Of a stretch of 43,353 bases of DNA, positions 18,437 through 30,392 are shown in pieces. Where the stretch lies: positions 81,787 to 125,139 of the forward strand of contig MPNW01000731.1 in assembly GCA_011800805.1 (NCBI GenBank). The letters are read 5' to 3'. Both the position numbers and the translations under genes were made by a program. Source of the stretch: Hirudo medicinalis. Taxonomy: Eukaryota; Annelida; Clitellata; Hirudinida; Hirudinidae. The notes beneath the pieces are model-generated. The model did no database searches. It was given only the letters and a program-made list of their open reading frames with translations, and had not been told where the DNA came from. Positions within the stretch are counted from its first letter, which is position 1. Each line of letters opens with the position of its first letter.

Positions 18437-21026
18437 TCAAAATAAACCACTTTGATTTGGGACGATATTTATTTTATGATTCTTAAATTGATGACAAGGC
18501 ATTGTGATGATCGTTTGTGATCGTTGCGATGGATTGTTTTCGACTTCTCCTACTTCCGAAACCTCCTCTTTTCTCGTGTCCCGAGATAGGATTTCACTGA
18601 AAATTACATGGTTGTAGGTTGAACTTTTTAGCATTGAAATAATCATGCCATACAATAAAAATGACATTGCCACGTCATTTAAGCAAATATAACGCGTTAT
18701 TGCAACAAATAATAGAATTGCAAAACGATTCAGTAGAAAATAATGGAAATGATCAGAAAAATAAGTAGAAATAAAACTAAATAAGTTACAAGATAATACA
18801 ACCTTGAAGTCCTTTAGGACTTACGCCACTTTAAATTTGTCAAACAACAATAATAATAATAATAATAATAAATGATCTTTGTAAGTAATCTCATAATTCA
18901 GACACTGCACTCCTACGTGACATCTAACAGATGTCATCAGTTGGCAGCAAATTATTCTTGTAATTATAATTGCTCTTCCTTGTAAATGTAGTTCATTTAT
19001 ATAGCGCCACATGCACAGAATTAGAGATGCTTTTTGTTAACCATTCATATAGCTCATTCCCAAGGGCACTTGCGACAGTGTGACCGTTGCCATTGCAACC
19101 TGCTGGTCACATTCGTTGTTGAGATGTCATTTATCAATCACATCGAAAAGATGACAAATGCACTCAGAGCTACTGACTCGTTTGCCTCTTGGCTGCCGGT
19201 CCAAAGAGGGCGTTCATCTTGAACTCTCGTGCCCTTTCGAAGGCAGGGGTTATTTTGTTCGTGGGGGCCGAATGGATGGCAATGACACCTGTTTTGCTGC
19301 AAGTTAATTAAAATGTATCATTATCAGGAGGTCGATGATTAATTGATTCGAATCTGCATTAAACTTAAATAAATATCAAAAACCTCTACAAACTTTCACC
19401 TATACAAACGTGAAAACAAGAAATCCAACTTAATAAAAATGGAATTAATCACCTCATTAAAAATAATGAGCTGCATTTTTACAAACAAATGAATCACAAA
19501 CCCTTCGAGTTCATCTTTGCTGTCGTCATCATCATCATCGTCGTCGTGTTCCTCACTTTCCCTTTCCATGTCAACATCATCATCATCATCGCCATCTTCA
19601 ATTAAATTTTTGTTGTTGAAAAATAATTGCAAGATAAGATTGTAATAGTAATGATCTTTTAGACCAGGCATGTCAGACTGAAGGTCTCTTGAGGGCAGCT
19701 CGAGTCACATCTGTGTCGTCACTCAGACCCCACATGACGACTAATTGCAGACGATAATTAGTCACGACTATTTGAAGTCATTAATCAAATTTGTTGCAGA
19801 TTACTTTTGTTGCTTAAGTTTATAAACATACAAAGTGCATACAAATGTTTCAGCAGCATTCGTGAATACAAAGCGATGAAGCAGGTTGACAAAAAAGTAA
19901 GAATCTATGTACGACAACTCGTACTTGACGATGAGTCGGAATATAACGAACTAAATATTTGTAATAAAAATAAGCAACTATCAAATCTTGCTTCGAATTT
20001 TAAAATAAATGATTGAATTGACGTACGCATGTCATCATCTTCGTCGTCTTTTTCAATCTTTCCCGTTTTCTTAGTGACCTTTTTGGGTTCGTCGTCGATG
20101 TTTTCGAGGAAATCCTCTGACAGTTTCACACTCTCCAATTTGGCTAATTTTTGTTTCTGTTCATCAATGAAAAACGTGCAATGTAATTTGGCGAATCATG
20201 ATTCTAATAATCCTTTAATAAATATGGCTTCTACTGTGTCAACTTCGAAAGCTGAAAATTTGCATTAAAAATAACAAACTCATTTTTGTGCAAAAACAAA
20301 AAACAAAAGTGTGAAATTGAAAATGATTCACAAACACAAGAACTCCAATAGCTTCAAACTCAAAAACACATTTAAGAAGTATTGGAGAGTTCCACTGGAA
20401 CATACACCACCCTGACAAAACTTGCAATCGTTATCATCACCAACACAACATCGATGACACGAATCTGAGAATCAAACTACGAACCTTTTGTTCAATGAAC
20501 AATTCTTCATGCCTCTTCCTCTTCTGCTTCAGTCGTTCTTTGTCCTCCTCAAGTTTCTTGGAGATGTTCCTCTTTGTTTCGAGCATTTTCTCGAGTCCTT
20601 CCTTGAAAGTCATTTCCTCGGGGGCACCATCGCTGTCGCTGTCGTCACTGACCTTTGTCTTGCTCTTCTTGTGCTTATCTAGTGAAAATGTTTGGTAGTA
20701 GAAATAATTATAATGCATTTCTAATAATGGTAGCAATGAATGATTTATCTTTGCTAATCTCTCACTGTAAATATAACTTAGACTAAGAATAACTCTAAAA
20801 TCAATTTTCATTCCCAATGAATCCATCTCAATTGGTTTAATAATATATAAATTGGATATGTTATGAATAATCACAAACTTAAAAAAGACTTTGAAGAGTT
20901 CACAATCAAAAGCACTTCTCCTCATGAACAAGTTTTGCTCGTAACAACTAGTTGCTTAAGGCATTCTTAAGTTTGAACCAAATAATAAGAATTCATCAGC
21001 GTGCTTAACATCCACTTACTTGTCAT
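18437..21026 (-). CDS. NOL7: NOL7-like nucleolar protein (5 exons)
   Basis: Minus-strand exons 21026-21020 (only ATGACAA, donor GTAAGT), 20678-20485, 20156-20027, 19595-19502 and 18596-18437 join with matching phases to 194 codons plus TGA. Residues 19-70 (DGAPEEMTF, then [20 protein letters not shown]) match the conserved block of human NOL7, a nucleolar factor of early pre-rRNA processing ([29 protein letters not shown]). Exons 3-4 add acidic runs (D/E) and Lys clusters. The conserved C-terminal domain of NOL7 (NUC129) is not visible; exon 5 reads EILSRDTRKEEVSEVG and ends VPNQSGLF. The last exon may therefore be lineage-specific or wrongly joined. It diverges from the cadherin gene (465 bp between start codons). 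Confidence 0.72.
18988..19230 (+). repeat. SINE-like dispersed repeat, family A, copy 3 (longest)
   Basis: This copy lies in the last intron of the NOL7-like gene. It reads ATTTATATAGCGCCACATGC, AGAATTAGAGATGCTTTTTG, TTAACCATTCATATAGC, then CGTTGCCATTGCAACC. It aligns with 6043-6205 and the start of 145-235. The right boundary is uncertain. Confidence 0.55.
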
Positions 21027-21491
21027 CGTGTTTCTGTTGATCGATTTTGTACAAACGAGTTGGTGTTTTGCACTCGCAATTTGACGATTAATCATCCAGT
21101 TAATAAAAGCTGCTAATTATTTTGTAACTCGGCAATCCTGCCGACGATCTCGTTTAAAATGCCTGGGCTGACAAACCGAATCAAATATCGTTCATAACAA
21201 AAACAAATTTATAATTTAAAAGTAGAACGTTTAGTAATTTTTTTACGTTTTTCTAGATTGGAAAATAATTTATGTCTACTTTAGACAATATCTGCGCAAG
21301 ATTTAAATTTTATATTGAAACAAATGACTTCGCTGACTTCCATTAGGGGAATATTTGACCTGGAGATTTTACGGTTGAACTCACCGAAAGATGCATTAGA
21401 AAATTAAAGGTCACGTTATATATAAGAAAGAGGAATCCAATTTTTTAAATTATTTCAACTTGCAAGGAATTCTTACCATTACCTTCTAGCA

Positions 21492-24035
21492 ATGCTTAAC
21501 ATGCCTCTTTCGTTGCTATTTCTTACTGGTTTAATCAATTTTATTGAGAGTAAACATGTCGCTGTAAAAACTAATTCTATTTCGAGAAATGACACTATCA
21601 AGAGGAACCAATCTGAAGCTGGGCAATTAGAACTTCGCTATGAAGCCTTCGAAGAACTGCCGCCCGAAACAGTGGTTGGAGATTTGGCCGCTGACTTGAA
21701 AAAACTAAAATTGAATTATCGCTCCGTTATTAACTATAACTACAACAATTTCCAAAGAAACAACTTTTTAATTCTCTCTCAAAAAGTTTCCGGAAGACAT
21801 TTGTCATCCAGCTCGGTGACACTTTTTGGAGTCAATTCGACGTCTGGAATCATGAAAGTTGTCAAACAGATTGACCGCGAAGAGTTGTGTTCAGGTAGCG
21901 CTATCAGTCACGAATCTTGTCTTGTCCATTTGGACGTTCTTAACTCAGTCGAGAGTGGAGGGTGGCCATGTTTTCGCGAAATCTTAAAAATCACGGTCGA
22001 CATTTTGGACATCAACGACCACAAGCCGACCTTCAAACACATCGGAAGATCCTTCCAAGCGTCGTTCTCAGAACTGGCGCCAATAGGTAGTGGATCCGCT
22101 CTGCCTCTCGCGGAAGATAAGGATTCTACCAAGTTTGGCATTCAGACTTATTTCATCGAAGAAATGTCAGAAACTGAAAACGTCACTTTACATTTTCACG
22201 ACACTGTCTTTGGAAATCGCGAACTCTCGGAAAAAAACGAAGTGAAGAGCAGATTCTTCCGACTGGACATCCAAAAATTAAAAGAACATGGTCTAATTCT
22301 GGGCGTGGTTTTGCGCATTAGAACCCAATTAGACAGAGAATCTAGGAACGTTCATTGGCTGCGATTGCTGGCTGTTGATGGAGGCAATCCGGCCTTCCAA
22401 GCCCAGTTGTTGATCCAAGTTACCGTCGAAGATTTCAACGACAACTCTCCAAAGTTCGAACAGTCCATTTACGAATTCGATGTCAACCAAATCTCAAGCG
22501 GTGAGTTTGCATTGGGTAAAGTTCAGGCAGGAGATTTAGATGTCGGTAAGAATGGTGAGGTTCATTACTTTATTGATTCCTGTCAGATCATTTCTCCAAT
22601 CGATTGGCAGCATCCACTAGAAGCTGATCTCGCTGACTTTGGATCTTCAGATGTTTTCTTTGCAGACGAAGCGACTGGAGAATTATTCAGTCGGAAACGT
22701 TTACGGAAAATCGAAGAGACCGTTGTCTTCAAGCTGGTCCTGAGAGCTGAGGACCGAGGGGAGCATCCACTGAGCGACAGAACAACGGTGTTTGTCAGGG
22801 TCATACCATCCCTACTCAGCTCGTCACATCGTGACTCAGCTCCTGGAAAAACCGTCAATAACTACAGCTTTCCACACCATGGATCCCTCATGAAGATAGG
22901 CTTGCCAGAAACGGCAGCAAAGTTGGTGGCCGATCGATTCGAAGAAATCGATGCGAAGTTTTCCAGAACCGAGTTTTCTTTCCAAGTTTACGAAAACCAG
23001 CCTGAGGGCACCCTCATTGGCGTTCTTAGCCTCGTTAACAAAAGAACTGGCCATGCTGCAAAAAACGAGCCAAAGGAAAAACACAACACCACCAAAAGCG
23101 GTAACACTACCTTCCGGCTGAAGGGGAATAAGTTGATACATGATCATTTTCATCTGGATCCTCATAGTGGCACGCTGCTGACATATACGGAGCTCGACAG
23201 AGAAATGAGAGAATTCTACCATTTCATGGTTGAAGTCTTGGATGTTCGACAAGGCACCAAGACATTGGTGGCCGACTCTGCCAACTTGTCAGTTCAAATA
23301 CTCGATGCTAACGATAACTCTCCATTTCTGACGCTAATAGAACAGTTTAGTGGATATTACAAATCCTTTACAGTACCAGAGACGCAGTTTCTCGGTTATT
23401 CAGATCAGGGCCAGAGAAGTCCAAACGGGTTCTCCGTCTCCTTCAGCATGGTCTTGCCTGCGTTCGTTTCAGCCGATACCGCACTCTTTTCAGTCCACGT
23501 CAGCGACCTTGACGAGGGGCAAAACGCCGAAGTCAATGTCAAAGTTCATAGTTCGAATGCCCTTCTCAGATTCGACATTGTAAGACAGGAGATAGAATTT
23601 ACCAACTATCACGATTGCAACCACCGGGAAACCATTTCCCTCGTGGCAGAGGCTTGCGACGGCGGCCTGCCAAAGTTGTGCTCTTTTCTCGAACTGCTAC
23701 TGACTTGTCCTCACGAATCTTTTAACTCTACCAACGACTGGAACCTCGCTAGGGCCAAAACCATCCTCGGGAGCGTCAACACCAAATGGAATCTTCTCGT
23801 TGTTGGAGCTTTGACGTCCTTTTTCACATTCTCTACTGTTCTAGCATGCTTCTTCATAGTTGGTTACTTGAGAAACCTGACCAGAAAGTCCAGTCCAAGC
23901 AGAGCGGAAAAGTTCAGACCTGTCTGGAGTGTCAAAAGAGAAGGATTCGCGAGACCAGAGGTGGATTTCCTCAGGCCTCCCCCGCTGTGGGGGGACAACT
24001 TGGAAAATTGTCTTCTCCACACGACCGACGTTTGA
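21492..24035 (+). CDS. Intronless single-pass cadherin (847 aa)
   Basis: One uninterrupted ATG-to-TGA frame with a signal peptide at residues 1-20. Cadherin repeats lie at about 47-182 (ends LDINDHKPTF), 183-321 (ends VEDFNDNSPKF), 322-440, 492-612 (ends LDANDNSPFL) and 625-740. Calcium-binding DRE motifs are at 128-130, 281-283 and 569-571, and SDLDEGQNAE is at 671-680. A transmembrane helix (about 766-792) is followed by a cytoplasmic tail of about 53 residues with no beta-catenin-binding sequence. The intronless extracellular part, the short tail and EELPPETVVGDL in repeat 1 fit a protocadherin. Repeat 3 lacks a clear C-terminal DxNDN, so calcium binding there may be lost. It presumably mediates adhesion or recognition at the cell surface. 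The polyA signal is at 24206. Confidence 0.88.
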   Translation: MLNMPLSLLFLTGLINFIESKHVAVKTNSISRNDTIKRNQSEAGQLELRYEAFEELPPETVVGDLAADLKKLKLNYRSVINYNYNNFQRNNFLILSQKVSGRHLSSSSVTLFGVNSTSGIMKVVKQIDREELCSGSAISHESCLVHLDVLNSVESGGWPCFREILKITVDILDINDHKPTFKHIGRSFQASFSELAPIGSGSALPLAEDKDSTKFGIQTYFIEEMSETENVTLHFHDTVFGNRELSEKNEVKSRFFRLDIQKLKEHGLILGVVLRIRTQLDRESRNVHWLRLLAVDGGNPAFQAQLLIQVTVEDFNDNSPKFEQSIYEFDVNQISSGEFALGKVQAGDLDVGKNGEVHYFIDSCQIISPIDWQHPLEADLADFGSSDVFFADEATGELFSRKRLRKIEETVVFKLVLRAEDRGEHPLSDRTTVFVRVIPSLLSSSHRDSAPGKTVNNYSFPHHGSLMKIGLPETAAKLVADRFEEIDAKFSRTEFSFQVYENQPEGTLIGVLSLVNKRTGHAAKNEPKEKHNTTKSGNTTFRLKGNKLIHDHFHLDPHSGTLLTYTELDREMREFYHFMVEVLDVRQGTKTLVADSANLSVQILDANDNSPFLTLIEQFSGYYKSFTVPETQFLGYSDQGQRSPNGFSVSFSMVLPAFVSADTALFSVHVSDLDEGQNAEVNVKVHSSNALLRFDIVRQEIEFTNYHDCNHRETISLVAEACDGGLPKLCSFLELLLTCPHESFNSTNDWNLARAKTILGSVNTKWNLLVVGALTSFFTFSTVLACFFIVGYLRNLTRKSSPSRAEKFRPVWSVKREGFARPEVDFLRPPPLWGDNLENCLLHTTDV

Positions 24036-24840
24036 TAAGAGAGGAAGAGAGGTTTTGAAGGCCTTTAATGAGGGGTGATACCTTTAAAAAGGATTGCCCA
24101 AAGAACGACGCTTGGCTTCCCCCCCCCCCCATTAGCGCAATTTGCGACCACCCTTTTCTAAAGTTGCTGTCACGCCATCTTAGAAATGCAGGAAATATTT
24201 TCGCAAATAAAATCTACTTTTATTCGTCGCAGCCACAAAAATCGTCATGCCCGATTTTCACTGAAATTCATTGTTGTTTTCATATTTTTGCATCACCTCC
24301 CGTTCGTGTTCGTATCTTACCGTGAGTCCCGATTTCGTTCAGACTATGGTGCCGACGACTATTCGCTCGGATCCCTTTAAAAAAAAGTTCAACTAAGACA
24401 ATTTAATCAAATTCAACAAATTTAATTTGAGGACGCCAATTTAGTATATCTTCACTAAATAACTTGAACAGTCTCTGCAGAAAAAGTTGAACTCATGCAC
24501 CAGTACCTGAACCATGAATACAGAAATGTCAAAAAAACGAGAGTAATGATATTTCAATAACAAACGTGAGTCAGCAAAACAAAATTAATAATGGAAAATA
24601 ATGGAAAAATAAAAAAATTTCCAAAAGGCTGTCAGAATTCACTGGTTGCAAAAGCAGGTTTAAAATGAGAAATTGTTGCACTTAAAAAGCCAGATGCAAC
24701 AGATTCCAGATGCAGTGGAATTGAAAGAGCTTAAAATGGTAAGATGGTGGCCGACAAAATAGATTAATTTATCTACTAACTGGTAATCAAACAACATTTA
24801 ACCATCAACACAATGGACCTAAATGCCAACGGCCGAACGG
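24036..24840. other. Gap between convergent cadherin and Mind bomb genes
   Basis: It holds the cadherin 3' UTR (AATAAA at 24206-24211), a C10 homopolymer at about 24121-24130, and AT-rich sequence that probably includes the Mind bomb 3' UTR. No further gene is seen. Confidence 0.6.
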
Positions 24841-26220
24841 TCAGAAGAAGAGGTTGATCTTCTGCACGATGGGGGCCTTGCACATGTGGCAGTCCCGCAG
24901 ACCGAGGGAGCAGTTCTTGCAGGACACGTGACCGCACTGGAAGGCCACTTCGACTTTCGACTCCAAGCATATGACGCACAAGTGAGGGGGAGCTTCCATC
25001 GACTTCCCCATCACAACTTCGTGACTTGGTGAGAAAGATGATTGACCGGTTAGGAAGTGATTGCATTCGACAAGGAAATATTTATTGTCAATCGAACAAA
25101 TCAATCAACCAATCAATCAATAATTTTATTAATCAACCAATTATTAGTTTAATAATGATGATTATGATGATAACAATAATAATAATAATGATGATAATAA
25201 TTTCGTAACGTTAACTTAATTATTTAAATTGAATTAATTAAGGAGAGATCACAACATTAATACTGTATTTAAGTAACCAGTAAGCAAAACAACATGGACA
25301 ACAGACTTCTTCACTTGATCGGAAAGAACCTGGCGGACGTTTTGAGGAAGGTTCTGTTCCTTGTAAGGGGCACCTCTTCTGGCAAGGAGGCAAGCCAGGG
25401 GGAGACCGGGGTAGCGGCCGAGGAGAGTCGGGCGGATTTCTCGTGCAATCTGAAGCGACGGCATTACTCTTTATTGCGACACTGAGGTGATGTAATATAT
25501 CAAAACGTAAAATACATTTGCTAAAATTAACAAAATAATAATAACGTTGTTACCGTCATTACCACTGTTTGAAGTAAAATATTGTAACATATTCATTACA
25601 TAAAATTCATTACATAAAATTACATTTAAAATGTTGTTGGTAGTCGTAATAAGCTTTAACACTCGTGAACAAGTACCTCGAAGATTTCCCCACTCAATTC
25701 TTCGGTACTTTCAACCTTCACGACCTTGTTCAGAGCCAACTCGACACAGCCTTCGCCCGTAGGAAGTGTCCGACAGATGTCTGCTCCTAAAATGCGAGAC
25801 GATACTAAGACGTCTACTAATGACATATTAAGTAATGACTCAACGAGTAATGACACGTCGAGGAATGACACTTGTACTCATTTCTGTTTTCAATTGAACA
25901 TGCTTCGTTGTATTTATAAACCAAGTTTATATTCATCATTTTTTCAATTCTTTTTGACGCTCATTCGTGTCTAGAAATATTCATTGATTATGTTAATTAA
26001 CTGAGCATCATCGATCCACTGAGTTGCAGACGATGATTATTAACCGACGAAAAGACTTCTAAAATCATCGAGTCAAAGTCAAATCAGACCTCTTTCGACG
26101 AGAAACACTGCAATGTCTGTGTGACCATTTTCGATGGCCAAGTGCAGCGGGGTGAATCCGAGGGGCGAGGCAACGTTTACCGAAGCTCCTCCCTAGTCAT
26201 GAATATTCATCAATTAATAC

Positions 26221-26251
<31 letters not shown>

Positions 26252-27833
26252 GTTATCGTTCCCGATAATAGTTATCGTTATCATTATCAGTATTATTATT
26301 ATTATTATTATTATTTATTATTAGTTTTATTTCAGGATCATCTGTTAGCGTTAGCTTCAATGCAATCAATCCAAAGATCCAATGATGGTTTCATGCTATT
26401 AGATCCAAACAACCACGTCATCCTTCCTCATGCAACTACCCACCTTATCCACTAAGCACCTGGCTGCCTCCAGGTTGCCATGGATACAAGACAAATGGAG
26501 GGCAGAGTTGTTCTGCCTGTCCCTCGTGGCCATGCCGGGCCACCTTTCCAGTATCTGCTCGACGGCACTTGGGATCGAAAGGGTCGAATTGTAATTCTGT
26601 GCCGACTTTTAAATTGGTTAAGCCAATAGAAATTATCTAAATTAATTCGTTTACAAACTTTTGAAACAAGGTTTTAAACTTCCTGCAATCAAATTACAGA
26701 TAAACTTTCTATAAATTAAGTGATTGTTATTATTAATCTGTTAATAAATAATTAAAAAATTGTAATTATAATTAAATAAATAATTATCATATCTTTTCAC
26801 AATTTATCATCATCATCATCATCAACATTATTTTATCATTTTGTATGTTCTTATCGAGCAACCCGACTCACAAGGTTTTGCCGAACTTGGCGGCCAGTTG
26901 GAGGCCGTCCTCGTTGTTGCAGTTGCTGATGCTTGGGATGAGGGATTCGTTCGAGAGGACGTCCCTGACGACCCCGTCCAAGCCGCTCTGGATGGCCATG
27001 TGGAGGATGGTGTCTCCATTTTCATCCTACCATGGTTAAGAGTGGTGGTGTTCAAATGGCTTTGTATGAATGCCAAGTATAGATGGTGAATCGTGCTTAT
27101 TCATGGTAGTGGTTAAATTGATCTGGTTAAAATTGAAAAATGATCTAAACTTTTGAGTTCATGAAGCCGACTTGATTATTATTAATATAAATTATTATCA
27201 TTATAATTATTATTATTATTTAATAATATTATTTAATAAATATTATTTAATAATAATATTTAATAATTATTATTTAATAATATTATTTAATAAATATTAT
27301 TTAATAATAATATTTAATAATTATTATCAACATTATTAATATTAAATAATTAAAAATAATTATTTAATAATAATGATTATTATTATTATTATTTCTTTAT
27401 AATAATAATAATTATTATTGTTATTATAATTATTATTATATATAATTATATTATTATATATAATTATTATTATTATTATATTATTATTATAATAATTATT
27501 ATTGTTATTATAATTATTATTATCTATTTATCTTTTATTGTTATGACTACATTACTAATATTAATTATGATTAGTGGTGACAATTATTACAACTAAGCCC
27601 CGACAAGGTTAGCACATAATCACATAATAATTAGAGTAAATGTAAAGCAATTCTATCACCTGTTTGTTGATGTCGTACGTTTCGTCCTTCGACATGCTGA
27701 CGACATTTCCAACTAATTGTCCACCTGCAGCATCACCAGACGACTTAGCAGCCTCCTGTATTGTTAAGGTGTTTATAATAAAATAATAACAACAATCATG
27801 ATAATATATGTTTTATGAATCCACATATATATT

Positions 27834-27872
<39 letters not shown>

Positions 27873-30392
27873 GCAGCAGCCACAGCAGCAGTAGCAGCAA
27901 CAGCAACAACAGCAACAACTACAACAACAATAATAATAATAGTAATAATAACAATAATAATAATCAACAGACTTATATATATAAATAAGAATACAACAAT
28001 ATTAACATGCAGTTACAGTGCATAACACATAAAAACATCACAACTGTTATCATCACTCGACCAGCCAAGGATATGTTCATACCTGAATACCTGCCACCGG
28101 ACGTCGAGCACCGGAACCTTTCAAGGGGGTCGTGGTCATCCCTAGTTTTCGTTGGTTGAACTTCTCAATGTACGATGGACCTGATTGGATGGTTTGGTAA
28201 TAACGATTTGACAAAACTTTAACAACAATGACAACAACAACAACAATAATAATAATAATAACAATAATCACAACCATCATCATTACCATCATCACCATCA
28301 TCATCGTCATCACCACCATCATCATCACCTACATCGTCGTCGTCGTCGTCATCATCATTACCAGCAACGTTCAAAGAAAGGCAGCTAATAACTAAACCAA
28401 ATAATAACTAAACCAAAATCAACAACAATCAAATAATGAAACTATTTTATACTGCACAATTCTAGTGCACTAGAATCACTAACAGAGAGCAGGCAGGTGC
28501 TCTTTGTAGCAGAAGTTTTCACCCCAAGGGCAGGACCTCACACTGAGGTCAACCTTAGCGAGATGACCCGACCTATAGATGTTCTCTGCCCCTCCGTCCC
28601 ATTGGACTTTGGCGACGCTGCGACCCGATATGTCAGACAAATCCATGATCTCCTTGACTGTTCCAAGATTGCCCTCACCGCCTTGAGTTGATTGGGAGGA
28701 TTAATTAATAATAATAATAATAATGATAATAATAATAATAATAATAATAATGATAATAATAATAATAATAATAATAATTTTTATGTCAACAGCTCAAACA
28801 CCAGCGAAAGTGATGCTGACGGACAGCATAGAGAAGGAGAGAATGGAAGAAGTGCAGGAGAAACCAATGCATGGACAATTTTTTACAGCCTTGAAAAGCC
28901 TTTTGTTGACAAAGAAGCCAGTTGTGCTTGGTTAAGAAGTTCAGGACTCAAAGGAGAAACTGAAAGCTTGATCGTGGCTGCTCAGGATCAGGAACAGGGT
29001 GGCACTCCGGATTCATCCTTCACTGGCCGGAAAGCCGAGAGGAATAATAATAATAGTAATAATGATAATGATAATGGTAATGGTAGTGATAGTGGTAATG
29101 ATAACAACAACAACAATAATAATAACAATAATAACAAGAGTAACAAAACTTAGAACAACAGTAATAAACGTGATATACACATCACCAACACCACTCACCA
29201 TCCTGGTTCGTCCACTGCCAGTGCATGCCCCTAACAACCCTGGAGTTGACAAAAATTCCCTTCAACTCTGCCATCGCCGAACCGCGCCTGGCCGGCACCT
29301 CCTCCCTTTGGTCGTTAAAAATGGAATCATTAACAACAAGTCGACATTAATAGCAGCCCATCAATATTCATGTCAAGCTTCATTTTCATGAATTCATGAA
29401 TATTGAATATTCCTTGCCAGTTTTCTATGTTTATAATTTCATAATTTTATAATTTCACGTTCGTTTTCATTCGAGTTGCCAAATTTTAATTTGAAAAGAC
29501 GTGCAACAGTTTGATCGAAATTTACTGGTGCAAATTTAAAAGCTAATTAACGGTTTTCTTGTTAAAAATCTTTAACAAATAAGGAAGAAATTTCATCTCA
29601 GTCAGGCATTCTTATCGTGAAAATCCTGAGTAAGTTTTTATTTTGTCACGATTTGCAAGAACATTTTAAGAAATAAAGTTGTTTTGCCTTAATGAAGGCA
29701 AATACAAAATAAATAAGCAAACCCTTTTGGTGAGTTGGGATGATCGTGCCTTAAGAAGGTATGGTCGAGGTCATGGGCACCAGTCATGTAACAGATGCCA
29801 CAAAGGTGCACATTGGAGCAGATTGAGCAATCCCATTTCATGCCCCACAACTTTTTGACACAACTGCTGCACAATATTCCGTGATGGACACCTGGTTTTA
29901 GAATCACCTTAATCTTCTTGAATAAAGAATTTAAATATTTTAAGGAATTAATTAGTTTGCTTCAGTACTTAGTTGAATAGTTAACAAGCAATATGAATTA
30001 ATGCAAAGATGCTATCATAGTATAATTTATAAATTGAATTTAATAATTTCAAGAGATGTTAAAAACCTATGTCAAGCAACTGGCAATTGAGATTAAAACT
30101 AGCTTGCTAAATAAATTTTAGTCAAACGAATTCTCATTATTTACCAACCTGCAGGTCCACTGTCGTAAACAAGCAGGTCATATTTCCCATATTTACCAGT
30201 CCTGTAATTCGATATGTTACCATTGTCCCACAATACGACAGTAATATCGATATTGTTCAAGCTATTCTCGCCTCTAATTACAGTACCAACTCCCCCTTCG
30301 CCTCCATCTTGATCTCCCCAGCGCCAATCTTTGCCCCTAATTACTCTCAAGCCCTCGTAAAATGCAGTGGCCATATTCTCAGTCGCCGACAT
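24841..30392 (-). CDS. Mind bomb-type E3 ubiquitin ligase, compact (MIB2-like)
   Basis: Minus-strand exons are 30392-30149, 29891-29723, 29305-29199, 28681-28484, 28180-28083, 27755-27660, 27026-26872, 26567-26444, 26192-26090, 25786-25677, 25449-about 25315 and about 25002-24841, giving about 566 aa. Domains in order: MIB/HERC2 (RGKDWRWGDQDGGEG, about 14-80); ZZ zinc finger (CSSC..CSIC..CGIC, about 83-135); second MIB/HERC2 (MHWQWTNQDGGEG, about 155-235); ankyrin repeats (DENGDTILHMAIQ, GFTPLHLAIENGH, about 303-500); C-terminal RING (CVIC..CGHVSC..CHMC, ending QKINLFF). FQCGH near the end favours MIB2 over MIB1. Mind bomb proteins ubiquitinate Notch ligands (Delta/Jagged) and so drive their endocytosis in signal-sending cells. 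All phases agree except the last junction, where two acceptors (25002 or 25024) are possible. The protein is about half the length of human MIB2. Confidence 0.87.
26219..26323. repeat. (ATT)n microsatellite, Mind bomb intron
   Basis: ATT triplets with a short TTATCGTTATCATTATC interruption, right upstream (in the minus sense) of the exon at 26192. Confidence 0.9.
27180..27540. repeat. Almost pure A/T intron segment with internal tandem copies
   Basis: About 360 bases with hardly any G or C. A block of about 54 bp (TAATAATATTATTTAATAAA...) occurs twice in tandem at about 27220-27325. ATAATTATTATTGTTATTAT recurs at about 27410 and about 27490. Many stretches are self-complementary. It lies in the intron between the 27755-27660 and 27026-26872 exons of the Mind bomb gene. 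Confidence 0.85.
27836..27964. repeat. (AAT)n/(AGC)n/(AAC)n microsatellite
   Basis: AAT triplets change to GCAGCA-type and then CAACAA-type triplets and back to AAT. Intronic in the Mind bomb gene. Confidence 0.9.
28225..28361. repeat. (AAC)n/(ATC)n/(GTC)n microsatellite
   Basis: Triplet array next to the exon at 28180-28083 in the intron of the Mind bomb gene. The poly-Met/Val frames across it are artefacts. Confidence 0.9.
28704..28780. repeat. (AAT)n microsatellite
   Basis: It lies directly outside the acceptor of the Mind bomb exon at 28681. A second AAT/AAC array lies at about 29041-29150 in the same intron. Confidence 0.9.

Noticed and set aside
19807..20016. Plus-strand frame of 69 codons
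   Set aside because: Lies in an intron of the NOL7-like gene on the other strand, is AT-rich and has no recognisable feature.
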